From contig CAWGTM010000039.1 of the NCBI GenBank assembly GCA_963825445.1, positions 231,451 through 295,450 of the forward strand: a stretch of DNA of 64,000 nt. The letters run 5' to 3'. The position numbers and the translations under genes were made by a program. The stretch comes from Actinophytocola sp963825445. GTDB lineage: Bacteria > Actinomycetota > Actinomycetes > Mycobacteriales > Pseudonocardiaceae. Below, in pieces: positions 1 to 28,900 of this stretch; position 1 is the stretch's first letter; each line of letters begins with the position of its first letter. The notes below the pieces were generated by a model, which saw only the letters and a list, made by a program, of their open reading frames with translations, was not told the DNA's origin and made no database searches.

Positions 1-13969
<13,969 letters not shown>

Positions 13970-13973
<4 letters not shown>

Positions 13974-16900
13974 TCCTCTACTCCGTCCAAAGCAGCCTTC
14001 ACCAGGTCGTCCACGGACATGTCCTCGACCTCGTCCGATTCGGACCCAGTGGTCAGGCCCAGCAGCTGATCGAGCACCCCGAGGTCCCGCAACCGGCTCA
14101 AGGGGACGGTGGCGAGCGCCGCGCGAATGGCGGTCTCGTCGTCGGCCGGAGCCCCGTCGGTGTGATCGCCCAGCAGTTCGGTCAGCAGGTGCTCGGCGAG
14201 GTCGGCCGGGGTCGGGTGGTCGAACACGAGGGTCGACGCGAGGGTCAAACCCGTCACTGCCGAGAGCTGGTTGCGCAGCTCCACAGTGGCCAGTGAGTCG
14301 AACCCGAGGTCGCGGAACGGCCGGTCCGGGCCCACTTCGGACACGTCCGGCTGGCCCAGCACCCGGGCCGACCGCTCACGTACCAGGTCCAGCAACAGTT
14401 CCAGCCGCGCGGTTCCCGGTGCGGCGAGCACGCGGTCGCGGAACTCGTCCGGTGCCGGCAGGTCCTCGACCGGCGCGTCGGTCGCGCCGGGCAGGTCACG
14501 CAACAGCGCGGGTGCGCGGCCGGCCGGTCCGTCCGCCGAGGCGAGCGCGGCGACCAGGGCGGTCGCTGTCGACTCGGCCGCCAGCGCGAGGAGTGCGGCG
14601 CAAGCGAGAACCGGGTCCATGAAAGCGATCCCGGCGCGCTTGGCCGCCTCGACCGCACGAGTGTCGCCGGCCATGCCGCCGCCGTCCCAGGCGCCCCAAC
14701 CGATCGAGGTCGCCACCTTGCCCTGGGCCCGGCGCCGTTCGGCGAGGGCGTCGAGCACGGCGTTCGCCGCCGCGTAGCCGGCCTGGCCGGGGTTGCCCAT
14801 GGTGGCGGTGGCCGAGGAGAACAACACGAACGCGTCCAGATCGCCGGCCAGCTCGTCGAGCAGCAGCGCCGAATCGACCTTCGCGCGGAACACGTCGTCG
14901 AACCGGTCTGGGGTGAGCCGGTCGAGCACACCGTCGTCGAGGACGCCGGCCGTGTGGATCACGGCGGTCGGCGGGTGTTCGGCGAGCAGCGCGGTCAGTT
15001 GGTCGCGGTCGGCCACGTCGCACGCGACCGGCGTGACACGCACCCCGTCCAACTCGACCGAAGCGGTGCCGCTGCGGCTGGCGAGCACCAGGTGGCCGGC
15101 GCCGGCCTTCGCGAGAGCGCGAGCCACATGTCCGGCGAGCGCCCCGGAACCACCGGTGATCAGCACGGTGCCGCGCGGTGTCCACGTGGGACGGTCGGCA
15201 GGTGCGGGGGCCGGGGTGAGCCGTCGGGCATAGACGGCCGTCGGGCGGATGGCCACGTGGTTCTCGTCGATCCGGCTCAGTGCGGGTATTCCCGCGGCCG
15301 AGCGGGCGTCGAGGGTCTCCGGCAGGTCGACCAGCCCGCCCCAGCGATCCGGGTACTCGAGTGCCGCCACCGTGCCCAGGCCGTGGATGGCCGCCTGCGT
15401 CGGGTCGGCCGGGGTCTCGCTGCCGACCGTCATGGCGCCGCGGGTGGCGCACCACAGCGGTGCGGCCAACCCGGCGTCGCCGAGCGCCTGCAGCAGGGTG
15501 GTGGTGCGGGCGGCGTGGTCGCGGGCCGACCCGGTGCCGGGCAGCGCGAGGACACCCGTGCAGCCGGCGAGGCGAGTGCTGGCCGCGCGGAGCATGTCGG
15601 CCGTGGCGTGCCGGTCGGCCGCGGGCAGGATCACCTGAACGGCGCCGAGCGCGGCCGTCACGGCGGCCGTCCACTCCTCCGGCGGACCGTCCTCGGGCAC
15701 CACCACGGCCCAGGTGCCAGTGGGACCTGTTGGAGTGTCCACAGGTCGCCAGCCGGCGCGGTACCGCCAGCTGTCCACAGTGGTCTCGTCGGCGCGGCGG
15801 CGGCGCCAGTCCGACAACGCCGGCAGCACCTTGGCGAGCGCGTCACCGTCGACGTCGAGCGCGGACTCCAGGCCGGCGAAGTCCTCATCGGACACCGTGT
15901 GCCAGAAGTCGCCACCCGTGGCCTGGACCGCGACCTGCTCCGGCCAGTACCGGCGGTGCTGGAAGGCGTAGGTCGGCAGGTCGATCGGCCGGGCGCCGGT
16001 GCCGGCGAAGAACGCCGCCCAGTCCACGGCCACCCCACGGGTGTGGGCGGTGGCGAGCGCGGTGACCAGCGTGGTCTCCTCGTCGCGGTCCCTGCGCAGC
16101 GTGGGAATGCCGCCGGTGAGCGCGGACAGCGTCGCGTCGGGACCGATCTCCAGGAAAGTGCCGGTGAACTCCGCGACGTCGTCGGCGAACCGGACGGTGT
16201 CGCGGACGTGGGTCACCCAGTACTCGGGTTCGGTGACCGGCTTGGCCATCCGGAGGACCGGCTCGGAGAGCGTTATCCCGGCGAGTGCCACCCGGAAGTC
16301 GTCGAGCATGGGGTCCATCAACGGCGAGTGGAACGCGTGCGACACGCGCAAACGCTTGTGCTTGTGGTCGCCCACCACAGCCAGGACCTCGGCCTCGACA
16401 CCCGCGATGACCACCGAGTCCGCCCCGTTGACCGCCGCGACCGACACCCCGTCGGTCAGTTGGAGAGCGTTCTCCGAACACTGCACGGCCACCATCGCGC
16501 CACCCTCGGGCAACGCCTGCATCAACCGGGCGCGGGCCTCGACCAGCGTGCACGCGTCGTCGAGGGAGAACACGCCCGCCACATGCGCGGCCGCGATCTC
16601 CCCGATCGAATGCCCGACCACGAGGTCAGGGCGCACCCCGAACGACTCGACCAGCCGGAACAGCGCGACCTCGAAGGCGAACAGTGCGGGCTGCGCCCAG
16701 CCGGTCCTGTTCAGCTCCTCGGCATCGGAGCCCCACATGACCTCGCGCAGACCGGGAAAGCGCTCCACGATGTCGTCGAAGGCCGAGGCGAACACCGGGA
16801 ACCGGGCGTGCAGCTCACGGCCCATCCCGAGGCGCTGCGAGCCCTGGCCGGAGAACAGCAGGCACAGCGGGCTGGTCCGGGGTGCCTCATCGAGCACGAG

Positions 16901-19900
16901 GTTCGGAGAGCGTTCTCCAGCGGCCAGCGCGGTCAGCCCGGTGACCAGGTCGTCGTGGGAGGTGGCGAGCACGGCGGCGCGGACGTCGAGCGTGGCCCGG
17001 GTGGTGGCGGCCGCGGCGGCGACGTCCACCAGATCGCCGTCCACGTCGAGCAGGCGCGCGGCCTGCTCCCGGACGCCGGCCTGGGTGCGGGCCGACACGA
17101 GCACCGGCACGACACCGGGTGTCCGGGTGACCTCCGGCTCAGCGGTCTCGGCGGCCGGGGCGGCTTCCAGGATCACGTGGGCGTTGGTGCCGCTCGCACC
17201 GAACGAGGAGACCGCCGCGCGGCGCGCGCGATCCACGGCTGGCCAGGGAGTGTTCTCGGTGACCAGCTCGATCGTGCCGGTCGACCAGTCCACATGCGAC
17301 GACGGCTTGTCGACGTGCAGGGTGCGCGGCAGTAACCCGTGCCGCATGGCGGACACCATCTTGATCACGCCGGCCACCCCGGCGGCCGACTGGGTGTGCC
17401 CGATGTTGGACTTCACCGAACCCAGCAGGAGAGGGGTTTCCCGGTCGCGGCCGTAGGTGCCGAGCAGCGCACCCGCCTCGATCGGGTCGCCGAGCGTGGT
17501 GCCGGTGCCGTGTGCCTCGACCGCGTCGATGTCGTGTGTGGACAGTCCGGAGACAGCGAGCGCGCGGCGGATCACCTTGCGCTGCGCGGGACCGCTGGGT
17601 GCGGTGAGGCCGTTGGAGAAGCCGTCGGAGTTGATGGCCGAGCCGCGCACGACGGCCAGGACCTGGTGTCCGGCCGCGCGGGCGGTCGACAGGCGTTCGA
17701 CCACGAGCATGCCCACGCCCTCGGACCAGCCGGTGCCGTCGGCCGAGTCGGCGAACGCCTTGCAGCGCCCGTCCGGCGACAGCGCGCCGAGTCCACCGAA
17801 CTCGATGAACACGGCCGGGGTGGACATGACGGTCACGCCGCCGGCGAGCGCGGCCGTGCACTCGCCGGACCGGACGGCCTGTGCCGCCAGGTGCAGTGCG
17901 ACCAGCGACGACGAGCATGCGGTGTCCACAGTGACGGTCGGGCCGTGCAGGCCGAACACGTACGCCACGCGGCCGGACAGCAGACTGCCGGACTGGGCGG
18001 TCTGCCAGTAGCCGCCGGTGTCGCCGATGGGCGGGCGGTAGTCGCCGGTGCCGCCGCCGACGAACACGCCGATGTCCTTGCCGTCCACGGATTCCGGATC
18101 GATGCCGGCGCGTTCGAGGGCCTCCCAGGTGACTTCCAGGGTGAGCCGCTGCTGCGGGTCCATGACCATGGCCTCGGCCGGCGAGATGGCGAAGTGGCCG
18201 GCGTCGAACTCGGCGGCGCCGGGCAGGAACCCGCCGCGCCGCGCGATGCTGGCGCCCTGACCGCGTTCGTCGCCGTCACGCAGGCCGTCGAGGTCCCAGC
18301 CGCGGTCGGCCGGCAGGTCGCCGGTGGCGTCGCCGCCGTCGACCACCAGCCGCCACAGGTCCTCGGGTGAGGAGATCCCGCCGGGGTAGCGGCAGGCCAT
18401 GCCGACGATGACCACGGGGTCGTCGTCATCGGCCGCGGTGGCCGGGCCGGCGTGCTCCTCCGCGCCGTCGCCGGTCAGCTCGGTGAGCAGGTGCTCGGCG
18501 AGCGCGGCGGGGGTCGGGTAGTCGAACACGAGCGTGGAGGTCAGGTCGAGACCCGTGCGTGCCGTGAGCTGGCGGCGCAGATCCAGTGAGGACAGTGAGT
18601 CGAAACCCAGTTCCTTGAACGGCCAGGCGGGTTCGATGGCGGCGGCCCCGGCGTGCCCGAGAACGGTCGCGACCGTCTCGCGAACGAGGGTGAGCACGCG
18701 ATCGGTGCGGGCACCCGCCGGCAGCGCGGCCAGTTCGGTGCGCAGTCCGTTCGTGGTGCCACCGGGGTCGGCCTGCTCGGCGTCGCGGATCGCGGCGAGC
18801 GCCTCGGGCAGTTGGTCGAACAGCCGACTCGACCGGCCTGCGGTGTGTGCGGGGGCGAACCGGTCCCAGGCGACGTCGACGATCGCGACCGACGGACCGG
18901 TCGCGGCCGGCAGCGCGGCGAGCGACCGGCGGGGATCCATGGCCGGCAGGCCGGACAGTCGCAGGTGGTTCTCGTGGTTGCCGGCTTCGGCGGGCGTCAC
19001 GTCGGCCCAGGCACCCCACGACACGGCCAGCGCCGGCAACCCGTTGGCGTGCCGGGCGGTGGCGAACGCCTCGAGCGCGGCGCTCGCGGCGGCCGACGGG
19101 GCCTGGCCGCGCAGCCCGCAGAACCCGGCGAGGGATCCGAAGAGGACGAACGCGTCGAGGTCCTGTCCGGCGACCGCGTCGGCCACCGAGCCGGCCGTGG
19201 CGAGCACCTCGGTCACCAGGTCGCCGAGTTCCGGGGTGCCGGTCACTTCGGCGTCGACCAGGACGACCGCGCTGACCTCGGTGCTGATCGCCTCGACATC
19301 GGACGCGGCGCAGGTGATCACGTTCTCCGCGCCGTTGTCGAGCAGCCAGCGCTCGGTCGCGGCACCCATGGCCCCGGCCGAACCGACGACCAGCACGGTG
19401 CCGGCCGGCTGCCACGGCTCGCCCGCTTCGGCGCGGACCAGGCGGCGGCCGTGGACGCCGTCGGCGCGCAGGGCCACCTGGTCCTCGGAGCCGTCGGACA
19501 GCACGGCCACCAGAGCGTCCACATCGGACCCGTCGGCCAGGTCGACCAGCCCGCCCCAGCGGGTCGGGTACTCGACGGCCGTGACGCGGCCGGCGCCCCA
19601 GAGCGCCGCCTGCTCCGGTACGGAGAGCGCTTTCCGAGTGATGCACCAGAGTGGCGCGGGGACGCCGGCCGCGATGAGCACGGTGATCAACTCGCCAGGC
19701 CACGCGAGGCGCGGCGGGACACCTTCGCCGAGCGCGAGCAGGGAGATCACGCCGGCGAGGTCGCCGCCCCCGCTGGTGGCCAGCACGAGGTCGACCACCA
19801 GCTCGCCCGCGTCGGCGGTCGGGTCGACCACCGTGATGACGTCCGCACCGAAGGCCTCGGCCACCGCGTCGGTGTCGGGCGAGTCGGCGGCGGCGAGCAC

Positions 19901-22900
19901 GAGCCAGCGGCCCCCGGGCCTGGCGGTGGGCGTGATCGGGACCCAGTCGGCCCGGTAGCGCCAGTCGTCGACCGTCGGCGCGCCGGCGGTGACCGGGTTC
20001 CTGGGCCAGTAGCGGGTGCGCTGGAACGGGTAGGTGGGCAGGTCGACGCGGCGGGCGCCGGTGCCGTCGAAGAGCGCGGCCAGGTCGACCTCGACGCCGG
20101 CCGTGTGGAGGGCGCCGAGCGCGGAGACGACCGTGGTCTCCTCGTCGCGGTTCTTGCGCAGCAGCGGGATGCCGTCGGTCAGCGCGGACAGGGTGGCGTC
20201 CGGGCCGATCTCCAGGAAGCGGGTGGCTCCGGTGGCGGCCACATCGTCGGCGAAGCGGACGGTGTCGCGGACGTGGTTGACCCAGTAGTCGTGGGTGGTG
20301 ACGTCCTTGGCCATGGGAATGGTCGGTTCGGAGAGCGTTATCCCGGCGATGGCTTCCCGGAAGTCGTCGAGCATCGGGTCCATCAACGGCGAGTGGAACG
20401 CATGGGAGACCCGCAAGCGCTGGTGCTCCCGGTCCCCGACCGCGGCCAAGACCTCGGCCTCAACACCGGACAACACCACGTTGTCCGGCGCGTTGACCGC
20501 GGCAATGGACACACCGCCGGTCAATGGCACATCCGCGGAGCGAATGGCGATCATCGCCCCACCAATGGGCAGAGCCTGCATCAACCGCGCCCGCGCCGCC
20601 ACGAGCGTGCACGCGTCCTCGATCGACAGCACCCCGGCCACGTGCGCGGCGGCGATCTCACCGATCGAATGGCCCACCACGAAGTCCGGCCGGACACCGA
20701 GCGACTCGACCAGCCGGAACAGGGCGACTTCCAGCGCGAACAGCGCCGGCTGCGCCCAACCGGTCTTGTGCAACTCCTCGGCGTCGTCGCCCCACACCAC
20801 GTTCCGGAGTCCGGGGAACCGGTCGACGATGTCGTCGAACGCCTCCGCGAACGCCGGGAATCGCGCGTACAGCTCGCGGCCCATGCCCAGACGCTGCGAT
20901 CCCTGGCCGGCGAACAGGAACGCCAGCCGGCCGGGCTCACCGGCCACCATCCCGGTCGCGACCTCGCGGACTCCGGCATCCGACGCCAACAGGACCGCCC
21001 GGTACGGCTGGTCGGCCCGCGCGGTGGTCAGCGTGTAGCCCACATCGAGGGGGTTCAGGTCGGTGGTCGTGAGCCGCTCCACCTGCTCGGAGAGCGCTCC
21101 CCGAGACCGGGCGGACACCGGCCACGGCACGACACCCGGCGTGATCCGCACCTCGGGCGCATCCACCGCGACCGGCGGCGCCTGCTCGACGATCACGTGT
21201 GCGTTGGTGCCGCTCACGCCGAACGCCGAGACGCCCGCGCGCATCGGCCGGCCCGTCGCCGGCCAGCCGGTCGGCTCGGTCAGCAGGTCGATCGACCCGC
21301 CCGACCAGTCGACGTGCGGCGAAGGCGCGTCCACGTGCAGGGTCGGCGGCAGCAGACCGTTGCGCATGGCGAGGACCATCTTGATGACCCCGGCCGCACC
21401 GGCGGCCGCCTGCGTGTGACCCAGGTTCGACTTGATGGAGCCGAGCAGCAGCGGCTGCTCCCGCTCCCCGAACGTCGCGAGCAACGCGTGCGCCTCGATC
21501 GGGTCACCCAGCGTGGTACCCGTTCCGTGTGCCTCCACCACGTCGACGTCCGATGTGGACAGTCCGGCATCGGCCAGCGCGGCGCGGATGACCCGCTGCT
21601 GCGACGGGCCGTTCGGCGCGGTCAGGCCGTTCGACGCGCCGTCGGAGTTGACGGCCGAGCCACGCAGCACCGCCAGGACCTCGTGCCCGTTCGCCACGGC
21701 GTCGGACAGCCGCTCCAGCACGAGGACGCCCACGCCCTCGCTCCAACTGGTGCCGTCGGCCCCGGCGGCGAACGCCTTGCAGCGGCCGTCGGGCGCGAGC
21801 CCGCCCTGGGTGGAGAACTCGACGAACGCGTCCGGAGAGGACATCACCGACACACCGCCGGCCAGCACGAGCGAGGTCTCCCCCGCCCGCAACGCCCGCA
21901 TGCCCCAGTGCATGGCCACGAGCGACGCCGAGCACGCGGTGTCCACCGTGACCGCCGGGCCCTCCAGACCGAGCGCGTAGGACACCCGTCCGGAAAGGAC
22001 ACTCGCGGTGGTGCCGGTGGCGATGTAGCCGGCCACCTCGGCGCCCTCGCTGCGCACGATGCTCGCGTAGTCCTGGCCGTTCGTGCCGACGAACACGCCG
22101 GTCCGGCTGCCGCGCAACGTGTTCGCGTCGATGCCGGCGCGCTCGAGGGCCTCCCACGTGGTCTCCAGCAGGAGCCGCTGCTGCGGGTCCATGGCCAGCG
22201 CCTCACGCGGGGAGATGCCGAAGAACTCGGCGTCGAAGTCCGCGACGTCGGCCAGGAAGCCGCCCTCGCGGGTGATCGACCCGCCGGCCGCGAGACCCGC
22301 GAGGTCCCAGCCGCGGTCGTCGGGGAAGCCGGAGATGCCGTCCTGGCCGTCGACCAGCAGTCGCCACAGGTCCTCGGGCGAGGTGACCCCGCCGGGGAAG
22401 CGGCAGCCGATGCCGACGATCGCGATGGGCTCGTCGGTCGAGGCGACCACGACCGTGGCGTCCACTGTGGAGCCGCCGATCAGGTGTTCGGCCAGCGCTC
22501 GCGGGGTCGGGTAGTCGTAGACGAGCGAGGCCGGCAGGGACTGCCCGGTGGCGGCGGAGAGCGCGTTCCGTAGCTCCAAAGTGGTCAGTGAGTCGAAGCC
22601 CAGGTCCCGGAAAGCCTTTCCGGGGTCGATGGCCGACGGGTCCGGGTGACCGAGCACGGCCGCCACCTGCGCGCGAACCAACTCGAGGACGTCGCGGGAG
22701 TTCTGCGCGGCGGCGGGAGCGGTCGGTCGAATGGCGCGGACCTCGGGGAGGTCGGACAGCAGCGGCAACGGCCGCAGTGCGCCGTGGACACTCGCGTACC
22801 GCGCCCAGTCGACGTCGGCCACGGCGGTCACCGGGTCGGCGTGGGCGACCGCGTGTGCGAGCGCGTCGAGCGCCCGTTCCGTTGCCATGGGTGTGAAACC

Positions 22901-25900
22901 GCCGCGACGCACGCGCGCCACCACGTCCTCCGTGTCGGCCAGCCCGCCCTGCGCCCACGGTCCCCAGGCGACGGACGTCGCGGGTTTCCCGGTGGCGACC
23001 CGGTGTTCGGCGAGCGCGTCGAGGTAGGCGTTGGCGGCCGCGTAGTTGGCCTGCCCGGCGGCGCCGATGAAGCCGGCGGTCGAGGAGAACAGGACGAACG
23101 CGTCGAGGTCGCCCGTCAGCTCGTGCAGGTTGGCGGCGGCCGTGGCCTTGGCCCGCAGGACGGTGTCGAGGTCGGCCGGGGTGAGCGCGTCGAGCACACC
23201 GTCGGCGATGACCCCGGCCGCGTGGAAGACGGCCGTGACCGGGTGGGCGGCCAGTAGGTCGGAGAGCGCTTTCCGGTCCGCAACGTCACACGCGGCCACG
23301 GTGACCTCGGTGCCGCCTGCCGCGAGTTCGGCCGCGAACTCGTTGATGCCCTCGGCGGCCGGCGCCGTGCGGGACGCGAGCACCAGGTGCTCGGCGCCGA
23401 GCCCGGCGAGCCAGCGGGCCACGTGCCGGCCGAGACCACCGGTGCCGCCGGTGACGAGCACCGTGCCGCGCGGGGTGTACGGGGTGGCGGTGCCCGGGGT
23501 GCCGCCGCGGACGAGCCGGCGAGCGACGACGCCGGTGGCGCGGATGGCCACCTGGTCCTCGTCACCGGCGAGCGCGGCGTGCAGGCGGGCGACCGACTCA
23601 GCGTCGGGCTCGGCCGGCACCTCGACCAGGCCGCCCCAACGGTCCGGGTGCTCCAGTGCCGCGACCCGACCGAGGCCCCAGACGGTGGCCTGCGCCGGGT
23701 CACCGGATGTGAGGCACCACAGTGGCGCGCCGATCCCGGCGTCCCCCAGCGCCTGCACGGCGGTCAGGGTGAGCGCGAGCCCGTCCTCGGCGAAGGCCAG
23801 CAGGGACACGACGCCGGTGATGTCGCCGACCTCACGCAGCCGTTCGGAGAGCGTTTTCCGATCGGTGTCGGCGACGGAGAGCCGCACAGAGTTGGGCAGC
23901 GCGGACGCCCAGGCGTGGTCGCCGGGCGGGGTGAGCACCAGCCAGGTGCCGGTCGGTTCGGCCGGTGCGAGCGACACCGGCTGCCAGACCGCGCGGTGCC
24001 GCCAGTTGTCGGCCGCCTGAACGGGCGGGGCCGGCCAGAACCGCTGACGCTGGAACGGATAGGTGGGCACGTCGACCGTGCGGGCGCCGGTGCCGACGAA
24101 GAACGCGCGCCAGTCCACAGTGGTCCCGGCGACGTGCAGGCCGGCGACCGCGGCGGTCAGGGTCTCGACCTCCGACCGATCGGCCCGCAGCGCCGGGATC
24201 AGCGCCGGGATCAGCGCCTCGTCGGTGAGCGACTCGGCCGCCATGCCGGTCAGGACGCTGTCCGGTCCCAACTCGAGGAACCGGCGGATGCCCAGCGCGG
24301 AGAGGGTGGTCACGCTGTCGGCGAACCGAACGGTGCGGCGGACGTGGTCCGTCCAGTAGTCGGGGGTGCGGATCTCGTCGGCCGTGACCGTGCCGGACAC
24401 GAGCGCGATCGACGGGGCGTGGTAGTCGATGGTCGCGGCGATCTCGCGGAACTCGTCGAGCATGGGGTCCATGAGCGGCGAGTGGAACGCGTGCGAGACG
24501 CGCAACCGCTTGTGCTTGCGGTCGCCGACCGCGGCCATCACCTCGGCCTCGATGCCCGCGAGCACCACGGACGACGGCCCGTTGACGGCGGCGATGGCGA
24601 CGCCGTCGGTGAGTTGGAGAGCGTTCTCCGAACACTGCACGGCGACCATGGCGCCGCCTTCGGGCAGGGCCTGCATGAGCCGGGCGCGCGCGTCGACCAG
24701 GCGGCAGGCGTCATCGAGGGAGAACACCCCCGCCACGTGCGCGGCGGCCAGTTCGCCGATGGAGTGGCCGGCCACGTAGTCGGGCACGATCCCCCACGAC
24801 TCGACCAGCCGGAAGAGCGCGACCTCGATGGCGAACAGCGCGGGCTGGGTCCATCCGGTCCGGTTCAGTGAGTCGGTATCGTCACCCCACATCACCTCAC
24901 GCAGCCCGGGAAAGCGCTCCACGATCTCGTCGAAGGCGGCGGCGAACGCCGGGTAGCGGGCGTGCAGCTCGCGACCCATGCCCACACGCTGGGCGCCCTG
25001 CCCGGTGAACAGCATGGCGAACCCGCCGGAGCGGTCCGGTCCGCCACGCACCACGCCGGCAGCCGGAACGCCGTCGCGCACCGCGGTCAGCCCACGCACC
25101 AACTCGTCACGATCGGCCGCGATGACGGCGGCACCGTGGTCGAGCCCGGACCGGCCGAGCGCGGTCGAGTACGCGAGGTCCAGGAGAGCGGTTTCCGACG
25201 TCAGGAGTTGCCCGGCCGCGTCGCGCAGGCCCTGCTCGGACTTGGCCGACAGCAGGACGGGCACGACTCCGTCGGACTCGGCCGCTTCCACCGGCTCTTC
25301 GGGCGCCTGCTCGATGATCACATGGGCGTTCGTGCCGCTGATACCGAACGACGACACCCCGGCACGCAGCGGCCGGTCGGCCGCGGGCCACTCACGGGCT
25401 TCGGTCAGCAGTTCCACCGACCCGGCCGTCCAGTCCACATGGGACGACGGCCGGTCCACGTGCAGGGTCTGCGGCAGCACCCCGTGACGCAGGGAGAGCA
25501 CCATCTTGATGACCCCGGCCACGCCGGCCGCGGCCTGTGTGTGCCCGAGGTTCGACTTCACCGAGCCGACGAGCAGCGGTGTCGCGCGGTCCTGGCCGTA
25601 GGTGGCGAGCAGGGCCTGTGCTTCGATCGGGTCACCCAGCGGGGTGGCGGTGCCGTGCGCCTCCACCACGTCCACATCCTGAGTGGACAGACCGGCGGTG
25701 GCGAGCGCCGCGCGGATGACGCGTTGCTGCGACGGTCCGTTCGGGGCGGTGAGACCGTTGGACGCGCCGTCGGAGTTGATGGCCGAGCCGCGCACGACCG
25801 CGAGCACCGGGTGCCCCAGTCGACGGGCCTCGGACAGCCGCTCCACCAGCACCACACCCGCGCCCTCGGCGAGGGTCATGCCGTCGGCCGCCTCGGCGAA

Positions 25901-28900
25901 CGCCTTCGTCCGGCCGTCCGGTGACAACGCGCGCTGGCGGCTGAACCCGACGAACGGCGCGAGGCTGCTCATCACCGCCACACCACCGGCGAGCGCCAGA
26001 TCAGTCTCGCCCTTCCGCACCGACGCGGCGGCCAGGTGCAGCGCCACGAGCGACGACGAGCACGCGGTGTCGAGCGTGACCGCCGGGCCCTCCAGCCCGA
26101 GCAGGTAGGCGACCCGTCCGGAAAGGACACTGGCCGACGAGCCGGTCATGAGGTACGCCTCGGCGCCCTCGATGCCCCCCGCGTTGCCGTAACCCTGGTC
26201 GCTCGCGCCGAAGAACGACCCGGTTCGGCTGCCGCGCAACGACTCCGGGTCGATGCCCGCGCGTTCGACGGCCTCCCAGGCGGTTTCGAGGAGCAGCCGC
26301 TGCTGCGGGTCCATGGCCAGGGCCTCGCGCGGGGAGATCCCGAAGAACTCGGCGTCGAACTCGGCCGCGTCGCGCAGGAAGCCGCCGCGCACGGAGTACG
26401 TGCGGCCCGGCGCGTCGGGGTCGGGGTCGTAGGCGGTCTCGGTGTCCCAGCCGCGGTCGGCCGGGAACTCGGAGGTGGCATCAGTGCCGGCGAGCACGAG
26501 CCGCCAGAGGTCCTCGGGTGAGCCGACCCCGCCGGGGTAGCGGCAGGCCATGCCGACGATGGCGATCGGCTCGTCGGTGTCGTTCTGACTGTTCGCTGTC
26601 ACGGTCGTGGTGGTCGTGGTGTTGCCGCCCGCCGTGCCCAGTTCCGTGGCCAGGAAGGTGGCCAGCGCGACGGGGGTCGGGTGGTCGAACACCATGGTGG
26701 CCGGCAACGACAGGCCGGTCGCGCGGGTGAGCCGGTTGCGCAGGTCCACAGCGGACACCGAGTCGAACCCGACCTCACGGAACGCGCGCCGCTCGGGCAG
26801 CGCGTCTCCGGAGGCGTGGCCGAGCACGGCCGCGGCCTCGGCGCGAACCAGTTCCAGCAGGAGGCGCTTCTGCTCGGCCGGCGGCTGGGACCGCAGCTTG
26901 GCGGCGAGCGCGTTGTCCGTTGTGGACACCTCAGGCGCGGCGGCCCGCAGTTCACGGACCTCGGGCAGCTCGTCGAACAGCGTGGTTTCGCGGACCGCGC
27001 TGAAGACCGGGTAGTAGCGGGACCAGTCGACGTCGGTGACCGCGATCGCCGTGTCGTTGTCGTCGAGCGCGCGACCGAGCCCGGTCATCGCCAGTTCGGG
27101 GTCCAGGTAGACGAGACCGCTTCGGATGACACCGTAGGGATCGCGCTCTCCGATCCGCTCGTCGTCCGGCCATTTGCCCCAGTGCAGCGACAACGCGTGC
27201 TGCCCGCGGGCGCGGCGGGCGGCGGCGAGCGCACCCAGGTAGGCGTTGGCCGCGCCGTACGCGCCGTGGCTGCCGCTGCCCCACATGCCGGTGATCGACG
27301 AGTACAGGACGAACGTGTCGAGCTGGTCGCCGAGCAGCTCGTCGAGGTTGCGGGCGCCGAGCACCTTCGCGGCGATCACGTGGGAGAACTCGTCGAGCGA
27401 GGTCTCCGCGATCGGGCCGATGCGGATCACGGCGGCCGCGTGCACGACCGTCCGCACGACCCGGCCGGCGGCGGTCAGCGAGTCGAGCAGCGCGGCGAGG
27501 GCGGCGCGATCGGTGACGTCGCAGGCCACCACCTCGGCGCCCTCGATCTCCTGGTCGCCGGAGCGGCTGGTGAGCACCACGTCCTCGGCACCGACGGAAC
27601 CCAGCCAGCGCACGAGATCCGGGCCGATGGCGCCGGTACCGCCGGTGACCAGCACGGTCCCAGTGGGTCGCCAGGTGCCGGCCGGGGCCTCCGCGCCGCG
27701 CGCCCGCACGATGCGACGGGCGTACACCCCGGAGTCCCGGATGGCCACCTGGTCCTCGGTGCCTCCGGCCAGCACGGCGTTGAGACGGCGTGCACCGGCC
27801 TCGTCGAGCACGTCAGGCAGGTCGACCACACCGCCGACGCGGCGGGGGTGTTCGAGTGCGGCGGTCCAGGCCACGCCGTGGACCTGGGCCTGGGTGGGGT
27901 TGGGGACCTCGTCGGCCGCACCGGTGGCGACCGCGCCTCGGGTGGCGAACCACACGGGCATGTCCACACCGGACTGGATGAGGGCGACGGTCAGCGCGAA
28001 ACCGAGCGACAGAGCCGGAAAACGCTCTCCGTGTTCCTCGGCGAACGCGAGCGCGGACAGGATGCCGTCAGCCTCGCCCGCCTCGGCGAGCCGCGCGGCG
28101 AGCACCTCGCTGTCCACGCAGGACTCGTCGAGGTGGACGGGATCGGCGTCGGGCAACGCGGCCAGGAGGTCGGCCGGCGCCGCGCCCGTGTGCAGGAGGA
28201 GCCAGCGACCGGTCGGGGTGCCCTGCGGCGAGGTCGGCCGCCAGGCGACGCGGTAGCGCCAGCCGTCCACAGTGGCCCGTTCGGTCCGGGTGCGGCGCCA
28301 GTCGGCCAGCGCCGGCAGGACGGCTGCCAGGGACTCGGTGTCGACGTGCAGGCTCGCGGTGAGCGCCGGCAGGTCGGCACGCTCCACAGCGGACCAGAAC
28401 TCGGCGTCGGCCGGGTCGGTGTGCGTCGGTGCGGCCGGCAGGTCGAGCCAGAACCGCTCGCGCTGGAAGGCGTAGGTGGGCAACGGAACCGGGCGAGCGT
28501 CACCGACGAGGGAGCGCCAGTCGGCGGCCACGCCGCGCACGAACACCTCGGCCAGCGAGGTGGCGAACCGGTTCAGGCCGCCGTCGTCGCGGCGCAGGGT
28601 GCCGGCCACGACCGTCGGCTCACCGGTCGACGCCACGGTGTCCGCGATCGCGAGCGTCAGCACCGGATGCGCGCTCACCTCGACGAACGCCCGGTAGCCA
28701 CGCTCGGCGAGTTCGCTGACCGCGCCGTGGAAACCGACCGTGCGGCGCAGGTTCTCGTACCAGTAGGCGGCGTCGAAGACCGGGGTGTCGATCCACTCGC
28801 CGGTGACCGTGGAGAAGAACGGGACGTCCGGGCGGCGCGGTGCCACCGGGGCGAGCGCGTGGCGCAGGATGTCGTGCAGGGCCTCGACATGCGCGGAGTG

